Part shown: piece after piece, positions 7,270 through 15,047 of the stretch | Numbering within the stretch: position 1 is the first letter of the stretch | Layout of the letters: every line of letters begins with the position of its first letter | Assembly (NCBI RefSeq): GCF_000716435.1 | Contig: NZ_JNWO01000032.1 | Span: 1 to 64,000, forward strand | Direction of reading: 5' to 3' | Source: Streptomyces xylophagus | Lineage (GTDB): Bacteria; Actinomycetota; Actinomycetes; Streptomycetales; Streptomycetaceae | DNA length: 64,000 nt | Translations under genes and position numbers: made by a program | Notes under the pieces: generated by a model | Databases searched by the model: none | What the model was told of the DNA's origin: nothing | What the model saw: the letters and a program-made list of their open reading frames with translations, nothing else

Positions 7270-8016
7270 TCAGGAAACCTGCGCCGCCCGCCGCTCCATC
7301 GCGTCCCGGGCCGCGTCCTCGCTGACGTACACCTCGCACATGTGCCGCCCGTCGGGCGTGGCCGTGTGCTCGACCTCCCACAGGGAGATCTCCGCGCCGT
7401 CGCGCAGCAGGAACGCGTGCTCGTAGAGCGAGAAGCACAGCGCCGGGCGGCCCGCTCGATACGGTCGGCCGAAGGCCTGGGTGATCTGGTGCGCGAACGC
7501 CGTCGCCAGCAGCGCGGCCGTCTCGGCGTCCGGCCGGTCCGCGTTCTCCGCGCGGCGCAATAAGCGGCGCGCGTGGTCCGCGGAGTGGTCCGCCAGATAC
7601 GAGTGGCGAGGCTCCGGGATCGGCGACAGCTGTACCAGCACCGGGAGTTCGAAGTCCGGGGTGTCCGGCGGCAGCGGCAGACGCGCGGTCGCGGCCCGCA
7701 GCTCCTCCTCGTCGACGTACACCTCGTGCTGTGTGTCCCGGCCCAGCACGGTGTTGTGGACCAGCTCCCACAGGGTGAGCGCCGAGCCGTCGGGCAGCAG
7801 CCACGTGTGCCGGTACGTCTCCCGGTGCAGGCCCGCGCTGTGGTGCGCGGAGTGCAGCGAACTGTCGTGCGCCAGCGCGCAGTCGAGACGCCGTATGGTC
7901 TCGTCCGGCAGCTCGAAGGAGTTCAGGGCACGGCCGAGGAGTCGCGCGAGGTGCTCCTCCGGAGACTCGGGCGACTCGGGTTGTTCGTACGCTGCCGTGT
8001 CGTACGGAACGCTCAA
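7270..8016 (-). CDS. DUF6227 family protein
   Basis: A 248-residue soluble protein with an acidic Pro/Glu/Ser N-terminus followed by SPEEHLARLLGRALNSFELP, which I recognise as the start of the Streptomyces-restricted DUF6227 family. There are two related halves, each carrying a Trp-rich turn followed by a motif reading EVYV (TLWELVHNT...HEVYVDEE and SLWEVEHTA...CEVYVSED), which suggests an internal duplication. The function is unknown. No signal peptide or membrane segment. It lies between fruA and an L,D-transpeptidase but is transcribed separately; two short direct repeats reading GGAGACCC.GGGTTCAG lie just beyond its stop (7231-7272). Confidence 0.8.
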   Translation of the reverse strand: MSVPYDTAAYEQPESPESPEEHLARLLGRALNSFELPDETIRRLDCALAHDSSLHSAHHSAGLHRETYRHTWLLPDGSALTLWELVHNTVLGRDTQHEVYVDEEELRAATARLPLPPDTPDFELPVLVQLSPIPEPRHSYLADHSADHARRLLRRAENADRPDAETAALLATAFAHQITQAFGRPYRAGRPALCFSLYEHAFLLRDGAEISLWEVEHTATPDGRHMCEVYVSEDAARDAMERRAAQVS

Positions 8017-8120
8017 GGCTTCTCCCGGCGTTGCTGCATGTCACCTTGTGGGTGCATACCGTAGCCCCTCGGTCGGACATCATTCCTGTGAACCGAGAAA
8101 ACGTATGCCCGGAAAACGCG

Positions 8121-8151
8121 CGGGCCGCGCGAGATGTTCCCGCGCGGCCCG
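8121..8151 (-). terminator. Terminator of the L,D-transpeptidase gene
   Basis: GGGCCGCGCG (8122-8131) pairs with CGCGCGGCCC (8141-8150), extended by one pair at 8121/8151, with a 9-nt loop. Read on the minus strand it is followed by GCGTTTTCC. It lies 23 bp past the transpeptidase stop. Confidence 0.75.
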
Positions 8152-8173
8152 AAGATCCGTCAAAACCCGCCGG

Positions 8174-9400
8174 TCAGACCGCACTTCCGGCGGTCCACTC
8201 GCTCCACCCGAGGTTCCAGCCGTTGAGCCCGTTGTCCGGGGCGACCGTCTTGTCGGGGGAGTTCTTCACGATCACGACGTCACCGATCAGCGAATTGTCG
8301 TAGAACCACTTGGCGTTCGTCGCGCCCTGCGCGCCCTGTACGTCCGCGAGTCCGACGCAGCCGTGGCTGGTGCCGGTCTGGCCGAAGGGCGGGTTGGACT
8401 GGTTGTACCAGTAGTTGCCGTGGATGAACGTCCCCGACGTGGTCAGACGCATCGCGTGCGGCACGTCCGGGATGTCGTACTCGCCGCCCAGGCCGACCGT
8501 CTGGCTGTTCATCCGCGTCTGTGTGAACTTCTCGGAGATCACCATCTGCCCGTTGTACGTGGTGTGTTCGGGGCTGCCCGAGGAGATCGGCACCGACTTG
8601 AGGGTCTGTCCGTCCCGTACGACCGTCATGGTCTGCGTGTTCACATCCACGGTGGAGACCTGCGAGCGTCCGATGGTGAAGCTCACGGTCTTCTTCTGCA
8701 CGCCGTAGACGCCGTTCGCGCCCTCCACGCCGTCCAGGTCGATCTTCATCGTGACCTTGGAACCGGCCTTCCAGTAGTCCTGCGGCCGGAAGTCGAGCCG
8801 CTGCGCCCCGAACCAGTGCCCCACGACCTGCTGCCCGCTGCTCGACGTGACCGTGATGTGCGACTGCACGGCCTTCTTGTCGCCGATCACCTTGTCGAAG
8901 GTGAACGACACCGGCATCCCGACACCGACCGTCGTCCCGTTGTCCGGCGTGTACGTCCCGATGAAGCTGTTGCTCGAAGTCACCGTCGTGAAGATGGAGT
9001 TGGCGGCGGCGGTCTTGCCGCTGGAGTCCTTGGCGGTAGCCGATATCTGGTACTTGGTCCCGCGCTCCAACTGCTCCTTCGGCGTCCAGCTCGCGCCGTT
9101 CGCGGATATCGCGCCGTCCACGGCCTGCCCCGAGCCCGCGACCGTCATCTTCACGTCGGTCAACTTGCCGCCGCTGACCTGCACGCCGGTGGAGTTGATG
9201 GACGCGTTCGTCGCGCCGTCCTTGGCCGAGATGACGATCTTCGCGGTGGACGTCTTGGCGGTCGTCCCGCCGCCGCCCTTGCTGTCCGTGTTGGCGTCCG
9301 CGCTGGCGTTGCCGCCGCACGCGCTGAGGGTGAGGGTGCCGACCACCAGGGCGGCGATGGCCCCCAGTACGCGCCGCGCTGCTATGTCCGGCGTTGTCAC
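8174..9400 (-). CDS. L,D-transpeptidase lipoprotein with Ig-like domains
   Basis: A 408-residue lipoprotein that forms 3-3 peptidoglycan cross-links. The GTG at 9400 (GGAG six bases upstream) gives a signal peptide with lipobox LSAC and lipidated Cys28. Ig-like domains follow (about 45-250), then the YkuD catalytic domain, with HGNYWYNQSNPPFG and the SHGCVGL motif carrying the catalytic Cys near the C-terminus. A longer frame reaches 9523, but only this start leaves an intact signal peptide. It acts outside the membrane in cell-wall remodelling and stands as a single gene with its own terminator. Confidence 0.93.
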   Translation of the reverse strand: MTTPDIAARRVLGAIAALVVGTLTLSACGGNASADANTDSKGGGGTTAKTSTAKIVISAKDGATNASINSTGVQVSGGKLTDVKMTVAGSGQAVDGAISANGASWTPKEQLERGTKYQISATAKDSSGKTAAANSIFTTVTSSNSFIGTYTPDNGTTVGVGMPVSFTFDKVIGDKKAVQSHITVTSSSGQQVVGHWFGAQRLDFRPQDYWKAGSKVTMKIDLDGVEGANGVYGVQKKTVSFTIGRSQVSTVDVNTQTMTVVRDGQTLKSVPISSGSPEHTTYNGQMVISEKFTQTRMNSQTVGLGGEYDIPDVPHAMRLTTSGTFIHGNYWYNQSNPPFGQTGTSHGCVGLADVQGAQGATNAKWFYDNSLIGDVVIVKNSPDKTVAPDNGLNGWNLGWSEWTAGSAV

Positions 9401-9550
9401 GGGCTGCTCCAGGTTCGTGTGGTGTGCGTGATCCGCTGCGATGCGTGGACAAAGAGGGCCCACACCCCCGCACGGGTTCCCGCCGTTCCCCACGAACGCC
9501 GTCCGGTGACAGAACCGGGACAAACACGGGTGCCTGTTCTCCCAGGGTGC

Positions 9551-10579
9551 CTACCGCCTCCCGTACAACTCCTCGTACGACGGCCACGATCCGCCCGGTC
9601 CGTCCACCGGCCCGGCGGCCCGCACCGCGCGCACGATCGCCCGGGTCACGACCTCCGCGCCGGCCGCGAGAACCTTGTTGAGGGCGAGGGGGTTCTCGGC
9701 GTCCAGCGGGCGGGCCCCGGTGGCCAGCGTGAACACCGTGTCCCCGTCGTTCAGCAGATGCACCGGACGTACGGCGCGCGCGATGCCGTCGTGCGCCGTG
9801 CCGGCCAGCTTCTGCGCCTGCGCCTTGGTGAGTTCGGCGTCGGTGGCGACCACGGCGAGGGTGGTGTTCAACGGGGGAGGCGCGTTCTTCGCGGCGGCCT
9901 CGGCGAGCCGCAGCCGTGCGGCTTCGTGGACATGCGGCTCGGGATACGCCACGCGCCCCTGGAACAACTCCCCGTACAGGACGCCCGTTTCGGGGTCCGT
10001 CGCCGACCCCGCCGCGTTGGCCACCACCAGCGCGGCCACCGTGATCCCCGACTCCAGCACGATGCTCGCGGTCCCGATCCCGCCCTTCAACGACCCGACC
10101 ACCGCCCCTGTACCGGCGCCCACATTCCCCTCGCGCACCCGCACCCCGGGCCCGCTGATCGCGGCCACCTCGACCGCGGCCCGCCCGGTGGCCGCGTCCG
10201 GCCTGGCCCTGAAGTCGCCTCCCCGCCCCAGGTCGAAGACACAGGCCGCGGGCACCACCGGCACGACATGCGTCGGATCCAGTCCGACCCGCACCCCACG
10301 CCCCTGCTCCTCCAGCCAGGCCATCACCCCGGACGCGGCGTCGAGCCCGTAGGCGCTGCCACCGGTCAGCACGATCGCGTCGACCCGCTGCACCAGATTG
10401 CGCGGATCGAGCGCGTCGGTCTCCTTGGTACCGGGCCCACCACCCCGCACATCCACGGCGGCCACCGCCCCACCCTCCGGCGCGAGCACGACGGTGGTAC
10501 CGGTGAGCCACCCGTCACCCGAGCGTGTCGCATGGCCCACCCGCACCCCGGCCACGTCGGTCAATGCGTCAACTGTCAT
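9551..10579 (-). CDS. P1-family (S58) peptidase/amidase, self-cleaving
   Basis: A 342-residue member of the DmpA/NylC N-terminal-nucleophile hydrolases. The N-terminal MTVDALTDVAGVRVGHAT, the GSAYGLDAASGVMAWLEEQG block (about 74-93) and GNVGAGTGA (151-159) are family hallmarks. The likely autocleavage site is Asn238-Thr239 in PPPLNTTLAVVATDA, as in NylC, which would give alpha and beta chains with Thr239 as nucleophile. The substrates are probably N-terminal amino-acid amides or oligoamides; the exact one is unknown. No signal peptide, so it is cytoplasmic. A very long overlapping frame continues upstream but the ATG at 10579 is the natural start. Confidence 0.9.
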   Translation of the reverse strand: MTVDALTDVAGVRVGHATRSGDGWLTGTTVVLAPEGGAVAAVDVRGGGPGTKETDALDPRNLVQRVDAIVLTGGSAYGLDAASGVMAWLEEQGRGVRVGLDPTHVVPVVPAACVFDLGRGGDFRARPDAATGRAAVEVAAISGPGVRVREGNVGAGTGAVVGSLKGGIGTASIVLESGITVAALVVANAAGSATDPETGVLYGELFQGRVAYPEPHVHEAARLRLAEAAAKNAPPPLNTTLAVVATDAELTKAQAQKLAGTAHDGIARAVRPVHLLNDGDTVFTLATGARPLDAENPLALNKVLAAGAEVVTRAIVRAVRAAGPVDGPGGSWPSYEELYGRR

Positions 10580-10704
10580 GGCGCTCAGTCTTGCCCAACG
10601 CGCGGGGCATCCGGGGGCGGTCGGGGCGGTGTGTGCGGGTGAGTCGGGGGTGGTCAGCCGGGCTTGGGCTGTTGTTTCGGTGGCGGTCGGCCGGGCTTTG
10701 GCGG

Positions 10705-10758
10705 GTGTTTGGGTGGCAGCGGGTCCGGCGAGTGTTCGGGTGGCAGCGGGTCCGCCGT
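10705..10758. repeat. Two tandem copies of a 27-bp unit
   Basis: The unit at 10705-10731 is repeated at 10732-10758 with about two differences; the shared core reads GGGTGGCAGCGGGTCCG. It lies in the 200-bp gap between the P1 hydrolase and ltrA. No other structure is seen in the gap. Confidence 0.6.
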
Positions 10759-10779
10759 GCTCGGCGGTTCCGGGGACGG

Positions 10780-11982
10780 TCAACCAACCGGTGCCGTCTC
10801 CTCCGCCCTGCTCTCCCCGGCGGCCATGCGTGCCGTCAGCGTCACCCCGACCGCGACCGTCAGCGCCGACACCAGGCCCGCCGCGAGCACCGCCCCGTGC
10901 CCGAGGAACGTGCAGCAGATCACCAGCAACGCCGCGACCGGAAGCACCAGTTGCTGGGTGATGCCCACCTTGTAGTGGCGGGCGTGCAGCGCCCACACGC
11001 TGAGCAGGTACAGCGCCGTCGGCAGGGTCACCGCGGCGGAGGCGGCCAGGGTGGAGATGTGGGCCTTGTGGACCGCCTGCGTGACCGCGACCTCCAGGCC
11101 CGCGCCGATCGTCGCCGCCGACGCGAAGATCAGATAGTGGCCGTACCCCCACAGGAACGCCTGCCGGTTGGACCGGAGATGGCCGTGGATCGGCACCACG
11201 AAGTAGATCCACCAGGCGGCGAACACGATCAGCAGCCCACCCGCCGCGATGGGCAGCAACTCGCCCAGCGCGTCGTGCTCGTCCACCCCCGACTTCACGG
11301 CGACCGTCGCCGCGGCGATCGTCTCGCCCAGCACGATGATCGTGAACAGCCCGTAGCGTTCCGAGATGTGGTGCGGATGCCACGGCGTAGGGAAGTCTTT
11401 CTCCGCGTAGCGAGGCACGGACAGCTCGGCGATCACCATCACGAGGAACACCCAGCCCCGGGCCGGTTCCGGCAGGACCACCAGACCCGTCCAGCCGACC
11501 ATGCAGAGCAGCACGCCGGCCGCGTACCGCAATGCCATCGTCCGCTCCGGCCCGCGGGCGGCCCGTGCCGCCCGCAGCCATTGCGTGGCCATCGCCAGCC
11601 GCATGATCACGTAGCCGAGCCAGACGACCAGGTAGTCGTGGTGTTCGAAGGCCCGCGAGATCCCGGCCGCGAGGACCAGGACGCCGGCGATCTGCACCAG
11701 CGTGACGACCCGGTAGAGCACGTCGTCGTTGTCGTACGCCGAGGCGAACCAGGAGAAGTTCATCCAGGCCCACCAGATCGCGAAGAACTGCATCGCGTAG
11801 CTCAGGATGCCCTCGCCCGCGTGCCCCTCCGCGATGGCGTGCGCCAGCTGGACGCCCGCCTGCGCGATGGCCACGACGAAACACAGGTCGAAGAAGAGCT
11901 CCAGCGGCGAGGCGACCCGGTGCGGCTCGTCCCGGCCGCGGGCGGTGAGCGGACGCAGGGGTCTTGGAATCTCGGACGTCAT
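10780..11982 (-). CDS. ltrA: Low temperature requirement protein A (LtrA) family membrane protein
   Basis: A 400-residue integral membrane protein with about ten hydrophobic segments. The N-terminal ASPLELFFDLCFVVAIAQAG and the internal ERYGLFTIIVLGETI block are characteristic of the LtrA family, named from a Listeria gene needed for cold growth. The biochemical role is unknown. The ATG at 11982 (MTSEIPRP) is preferred over one four codons upstream because it gives the usual short hydrophilic leader. It is monocistronic and divergent from the small protein at 12095. Confidence 0.85.
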   Translation of the reverse strand: MTSEIPRPLRPLTARGRDEPHRVASPLELFFDLCFVVAIAQAGVQLAHAIAEGHAGEGILSYAMQFFAIWWAWMNFSWFASAYDNDDVLYRVVTLVQIAGVLVLAAGISRAFEHHDYLVVWLGYVIMRLAMATQWLRAARAARGPERTMALRYAAGVLLCMVGWTGLVVLPEPARGWVFLVMVIAELSVPRYAEKDFPTPWHPHHISERYGLFTIIVLGETIAAATVAVKSGVDEHDALGELLPIAAGGLLIVFAAWWIYFVVPIHGHLRSNRQAFLWGYGHYLIFASAATIGAGLEVAVTQAVHKAHISTLAASAAVTLPTALYLLSVWALHARHYKVGITQQLVLPVAALLVICCTFLGHGAVLAAGLVSALTVAVGVTLTARMAAGESRAEETAPVG

Positions 11983-12094
11983 GCGCACAAGCACAGCAGA
12001 TTGCGAGCCGGATTTCAGAGGCGGCCGGCTCGGCCGGGACCGGCGGGTTGGTCCGCGGCCGCGTCAGGCGCCCCTTCGGCCGTACCCTGGACCT

Positions 12095-12280
12095 ATGAGT
12101 ACCGCCCCCGCCCCCGAGCCGCGCGATCCGATCGAGCCGAAGCCCGCGCTGGTCTTCGACGACCCGCTGAGCCGGCCCTCCTCGGACGACACGGATCGCG
12201 GGTGGGGCGAGCGGGCCGAGGGCGACAGCGCGGCCGATCTCAAGCGCTTCCTCGACGAGAAGCCGCCCCACCACATCTGA
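12095..12280 (+). CDS. Conserved small acidic protein of unknown function
   Basis: A 61-residue acidic protein, MSTAPAPEPRDPIEPKPAL to LKRFLDEKPPHHI, with no membrane segment. Asp/Glu/Pro/Ser-rich composition suggests a disordered N-terminus. The codon bias matches real genes and I recall similar short proteins beside mscL in other Streptomyces. The function is unknown. It converges on mscL with 65 bp of G/C-rich sequence in between. Confidence 0.6.
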   Translation: MSTAPAPEPRDPIEPKPALVFDDPLSRPSSDDTDRGWGERAEGDSAADLKRFLDEKPPHHI

Positions 12281-12345
12281 GCCTTCGGCCGCCACGGCCG
12301 GGCCTTCGGCGACGCCTGTGCCGTCGGCCGCGTACGACCCCTGCG

Positions 12346-12807
12346 CTACGGCTCCCGGTGCCCGTCCCCCCGCTGCGCGACCAGCGCGTCGCGGATCTCC
12401 TTGAGCACCTCCAGCTCGGTGATCTCGATGACCTCGTGCGTGCCCTCCTTGGCCTTGCGCTGGGCCTCCGCCCGGGCCAGGTACTTCGACATCGGCAGAA
12501 CCATCAGGAAGTAGACCACCGCCGCCGTGGTCACGAAGCTGAGGGCGGCTCCCAGCACAGAGCCCCACATCAGCTGGATGCCCTTGTCGCCCGAGCAGGT
12601 GCTGCTCAGACACGAGCTGTAGGTGTCCAGGTTCTGTGTGCCGATCGCGCCGACCAGCGGGTTGATGAGCCCCTTCACCACCGAGTTGACGATGTTCGTG
12701 AAGGCGGCGCCGATGACGACCGCGACTGCCAGATCGACGACGTTCCCGCGTGTCAGGAAGGCCTTGAAGCCCTGCCAGACGCCCGGTTCCTTCTTGTTCT
12801 CGCTCAA
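12346..12807 (-). CDS. mscL: Large-conductance mechanosensitive channel
   Basis: A 153-residue MscL that opens under membrane tension to release solutes after hypo-osmotic shock. The N-terminal amphipathic segment and first helix GFKAFLTRGNVVDLAVAVVI (about 13-32), the conserved gate region VIGAAFTNIVNSVV, the second helix near 84-105, and a C-terminal helical bundle (about 115-145) are all present. The periplasmic loop carries two Cys (SSCLSSTC), which is unusual and could form a disulphide. The gene is single, with about 160 bp of promoter region upstream. Confidence 0.95.
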   Translation of the reverse strand: MSENKKEPGVWQGFKAFLTRGNVVDLAVAVVIGAAFTNIVNSVVKGLINPLVGAIGTQNLDTYSSCLSSTCSGDKGIQLMWGSVLGAALSFVTTAAVVYFLMVLPMSKYLARAEAQRKAKEGTHEVIEITELEVLKEIRDALVAQRGDGHREP

Positions 12808-12966
12808 CTCGGAGCCTCTTCTCGCACGCGCACGGTGTGGAACGAACAGCTCCGCAACCTACGTCAGCGCCCGGCCATCCTGTCCAATTCAGTAGCTCGA
12901 ACGAGGGACTTGACACGAATTCGCACAGGCGACGGAAGGCGCGACTCACGATACGGAGAGCACGGC

Positions 12967-13539
12967 TCAACACATCGTCACCGCCAGCCGTGCCGTAGTG
13001 CTCGCGCCGGCCAGCCGCGCCGCCGTGGCGCGCGGCACCGAGAGCACCACCAACGCCCCGCCACCGTCCGCCTCTTCGAGCGGCTCGGGCACCTTCGTCA
13101 CCCGCGCCCCGCGCGCGACCACCCAGGCGTCGCCACCCGCCGCGGACTCCTCGGCGGCGATCACATCGACCCGGTCGCCGGACCGCAGCAGCCGGACCGT
13201 GCCGGCGTCGGCGATCCGCACCGGCGCCGACACCCACTCCACCGCCCGGCGGTGCCGTACCTGATCGGCCACCGGGTGCCCGCGGGGCCGCTCGTTGTGC
13301 CGCGCCTCCACCGCTTCACGCGGGCCCGCCGCCACGAGGGCGGCCGCGGTCACCGCGAGCCCGGCAGCCACGGCCCGCCTGCGGTGCCGTAGCAGCCTGC
13401 GCAGGCGATACCACCCGCCGCGCACCCGCACGGGCGCGAAGTGCGGCACCTCGCACGTGGCCGGAGCGTCGGTGCCCAATGGGCGTGGAAAGGAATCGGT
13501 GCTCAACGGGCTGGGGAAGGACGGAGGGGAGAGGGACAT
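12967..13539 (-). CDS. SAF-domain protein of the RcpC/CpaB type
   Basis: A 190-residue protein with a basic N-terminus, one membrane helix (about 62-77, RRAVAAGLAVTAAALVAAG) and a C-terminal domain reading RSGDRVDVIAAE, DAWVVARGARVTKVPE and GGALVVLSVPRATAARL. This pattern is the RcpC/CpaB domain of Flp-pilus assembly proteins, with a weak SAF part before it. No other pilus gene is nearby, so its role is open. The ATG at 13539 (MSLSPPSF) is preferred over an in-frame ATG 17 codons upstream. Confidence 0.7.
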   Translation of the reverse strand: MSLSPPSFPSPLSTDSFPRPLGTDAPATCEVPHFAPVRVRGGWYRLRRLLRHRRRAVAAGLAVTAAALVAAGPREAVEARHNERPRGHPVADQVRHRRAVEWVSAPVRIADAGTVRLLRSGDRVDVIAAEESAAGGDAWVVARGARVTKVPEPLEEADGGGALVVLSVPRATAARLAGASTTARLAVTMC

Positions 13540-13694
13540 GGGACCACCACCTGCGACGAGGGATCGGTTTGCGGTCCCACGATGCGGCAATCCGCCGAGG
13601 CCTGCCGGAGCCCGTGTGCTACCGGCCGGTTGTGGACAACTCCCTCACCCGAACGGGAAGTTCCACAGCCCGGAAGCCCCCGAAGTCCCCACCA

Positions 13695-14528
13695 CTACGG
13701 CAGCTCGAACCCCGGATCCATCCCGCCGAGCGCGTTCACGCACAGGCAGTCCCGCGCCCCGCTCTCCGGCAGCGCGGCCACCGCGTCGAACAGCACGCCC
13801 CGCAGCCGGTCCACGTTGGCCGCGAACACCCGCAGCACCTCGTCGTGGGAGACGCCCTCGCCGGTCTCGGCGCCCGCGTCGAGGTCGGTGACCAGGGTCA
13901 ACGAGGAGTAGCAGAGCTCCAGTTCACGGGCGAGCGACGCCTCGGGGTGCCCGGTCATGCCGACCACCGACCAGCCCTGAGCCTGGTGCCACAACGACTC
14001 GGCGCGGGTCGAGAAGCGCGGCCCCTCGACCACCACGAGCGTGCCGCCGTCCACCGCCTCCCAGTCCTGCCCGCGCGCCGCCTTCAACGCGGCCGCCCGG
14101 CCGGTCGGGCAGTAGGGGTCGGCCAGGGACACGTGCACCACGTTCGGCACCGCGCCGTCGGGCAGCGGCAGCCCGTCGAAGTACGTGCCCGCGCGGGACT
14201 TCGTACGGTCCACCAGTTGATCCGGCACCAGCAGGGTGCCCGGCCCGTACTCGGGGCGCAGCCCGCCCACCGCGCACGGACCGAGGACCTGGCGCACCCC
14301 GACGGAGCGCAACGCCCAGAGGTTGGCCCGGTAGTTGATGCGGTGCGGCGGCAGATGGTGGCCGCGCCCGTGCCGGGGCAGGAAGGCGACCCGCCGGCCG
14401 GCGATCTCGCCGAGGAAGAGGGAGTCGCTGGGTGGTCCGTAGGGGGTGTCCACCTGGATCTCGGTCACGTCGTCGAGGAACGAGTAGAAGCCGGAGCCAC
14501 CGATTACGCCGATCTCTGCGTTCGCCAT
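13695..14528 (-). CDS. S-methyl-5'-thioadenosine phosphorylase
   Basis: A 277-residue member of purine nucleoside phosphorylase family 2, which cleaves methylthioadenosine to adenine and methylthioribose 1-phosphate in methionine salvage. The N-terminal IGVIGGSGFYSFLDD phosphate-binding loop, the FLPRHGRGHHLPPHRINYRAN block (about 50-70) and the VVGMTGHPEASLARELELCY region near 190 are signatures. The length is typical. The ATG at 14528 is preferred to one three codons upstream. It follows fmdB on the same strand, but a long palindrome at 14608-14637 separates them. Confidence 0.92.
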   Translation of the reverse strand: MANAEIGVIGGSGFYSFLDDVTEIQVDTPYGPPSDSLFLGEIAGRRVAFLPRHGRGHHLPPHRINYRANLWALRSVGVRQVLGPCAVGGLRPEYGPGTLLVPDQLVDRTKSRAGTYFDGLPLPDGAVPNVVHVSLADPYCPTGRAAALKAARGQDWEAVDGGTLVVVEGPRFSTRAESLWHQAQGWSVVGMTGHPEASLARELELCYSSLTLVTDLDAGAETGEGVSHDEVLRVFAANVDRLRGVLFDAVAALPESGARDCLCVNALGGMDPGFELP

Positions 14529-14607
14529 GACCCGCACACTAGCGGCCGTCGAAAGGGCTCAGGGGCCGGCTCCGCAAAGGCTCAGGAACCGGCTCCGGAA
14601 ACGCCGA

Positions 14608-14637
14608 GGACCCTGTCGTCGTACGACGACAGGGTCC
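14608..14637. terminator. 30-bp perfect palindrome, terminator of fmdB
   Basis: GGACCCTGTCGTCGT (14608-14622) is followed immediately by its exact reverse complement (14623-14637). It begins 15 bp past the fmdB stop on the minus strand and is followed there by GGCGTTTCC. Two direct copies of a roughly 20-bp element beginning CTCAGG lie beside it (14560-14601). Confidence 0.7.
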
Positions 14638-14651
14638 CGCGGAAAAGAGTC

Positions 14652-14978
14652 CTACGCGGCGGAGCTGTTGCTGGACGAGGAGCCCGAGCTCGACGACTTC
14701 GACTTCGAGTCCGAGGACGAAGAAGTGGTCGACGGGGTGGTCGGCTTCGAGTCCGAGGACGTCGACGGCTTCGCGGTGGCCGGCGAGCTGCTCGAAGAGG
14801 AGCCGCGGCTGTCGTTCCGGTAGAAGCCGGAGCCCTTGAAGACAATGCCGACCGCGGAGAACACCTTCTTCAGGCGGCCACCGCAATTGGGGCACTCGGT
14901 CAGGGCGTCATCGGTGAACTTCTGCACCGCCTCAAGGCCCTCGCCGCACTCGGTGCACTGATACTGGTAGGTCGGCAC
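14652..14978 (-). CDS. fmdB: FmdB family zinc-ribbon protein
   Basis: A 108-residue protein with an N-terminal zinc ribbon (CTEC at residues 8-11 and CPNC at 29-32) and a C-terminal half made almost only of Ser, Thr, Lys and Asp, surely disordered. FmdB-like ribbons are common in bacteria and were first named as putative regulators of amidase/formamidase genes; the true role is uncertain. The GTG at 14978 has an AGGAGG eight bases upstream. A CIRCE-like operator (14991-15017) overlaps that site, so the gene is probably heat-shock controlled by HrcA. Confidence 0.88.
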   Translation of the reverse strand: MPTYQYQCTECGEGLEAVQKFTDDALTECPNCGGRLKKVFSAVGIVFKGSGFYRNDSRGSSSSSSPATAKPSTSSDSKPTTPSTTSSSSDSKSKSSSSGSSSSNSSAA

Positions 14979-14990
14979 TGTGTCTTCCTC

Positions 14991-15017
14991 CTGGCACTCT
15001 CACTCAATGAGTGCTAA
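14991..15017 (-). promoter_or_regulatory. CIRCE element (HrcA operator) upstream of fmdB
   Basis: Read on the minus strand: TTAGCACTC, nine bases, GAGTGCCAG. The CIRCE consensus is TTAGCACTC-N9-GAGTGCTAA, so one arm is perfect (9/9) and the other 7/9, with correct spacing. Its position over the ribosome site of fmdB is typical for HrcA repression in the groE operons. No other heat-shock gene is nearby. Confidence 0.82.
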
Positions 15018-15047
15018 CGAGCGTCCATAGTGACGTATTCCCGGGGA

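Noticed and set aside
9551..13237. A 1228-codon open frame on the minus strand
   Set aside because: Only the last 342 codons encode a protein (P1 hydrolase). The rest is antisense to or overlaps ltrA, mscL and others and is an effect of high GC.
10525..13392. A 955-codon open frame on the plus strand
   Set aside because: Arg/Asp/His-rich translation with no family; it is the antisense shadow of ltrA, mscL and the SAF protein.
12967..13539. Part of a Flp/Tad pilus cluster
   Set aside because: Only the RcpC/CpaB-like protein is present; no secretin, ATPase or pilin gene is nearby.
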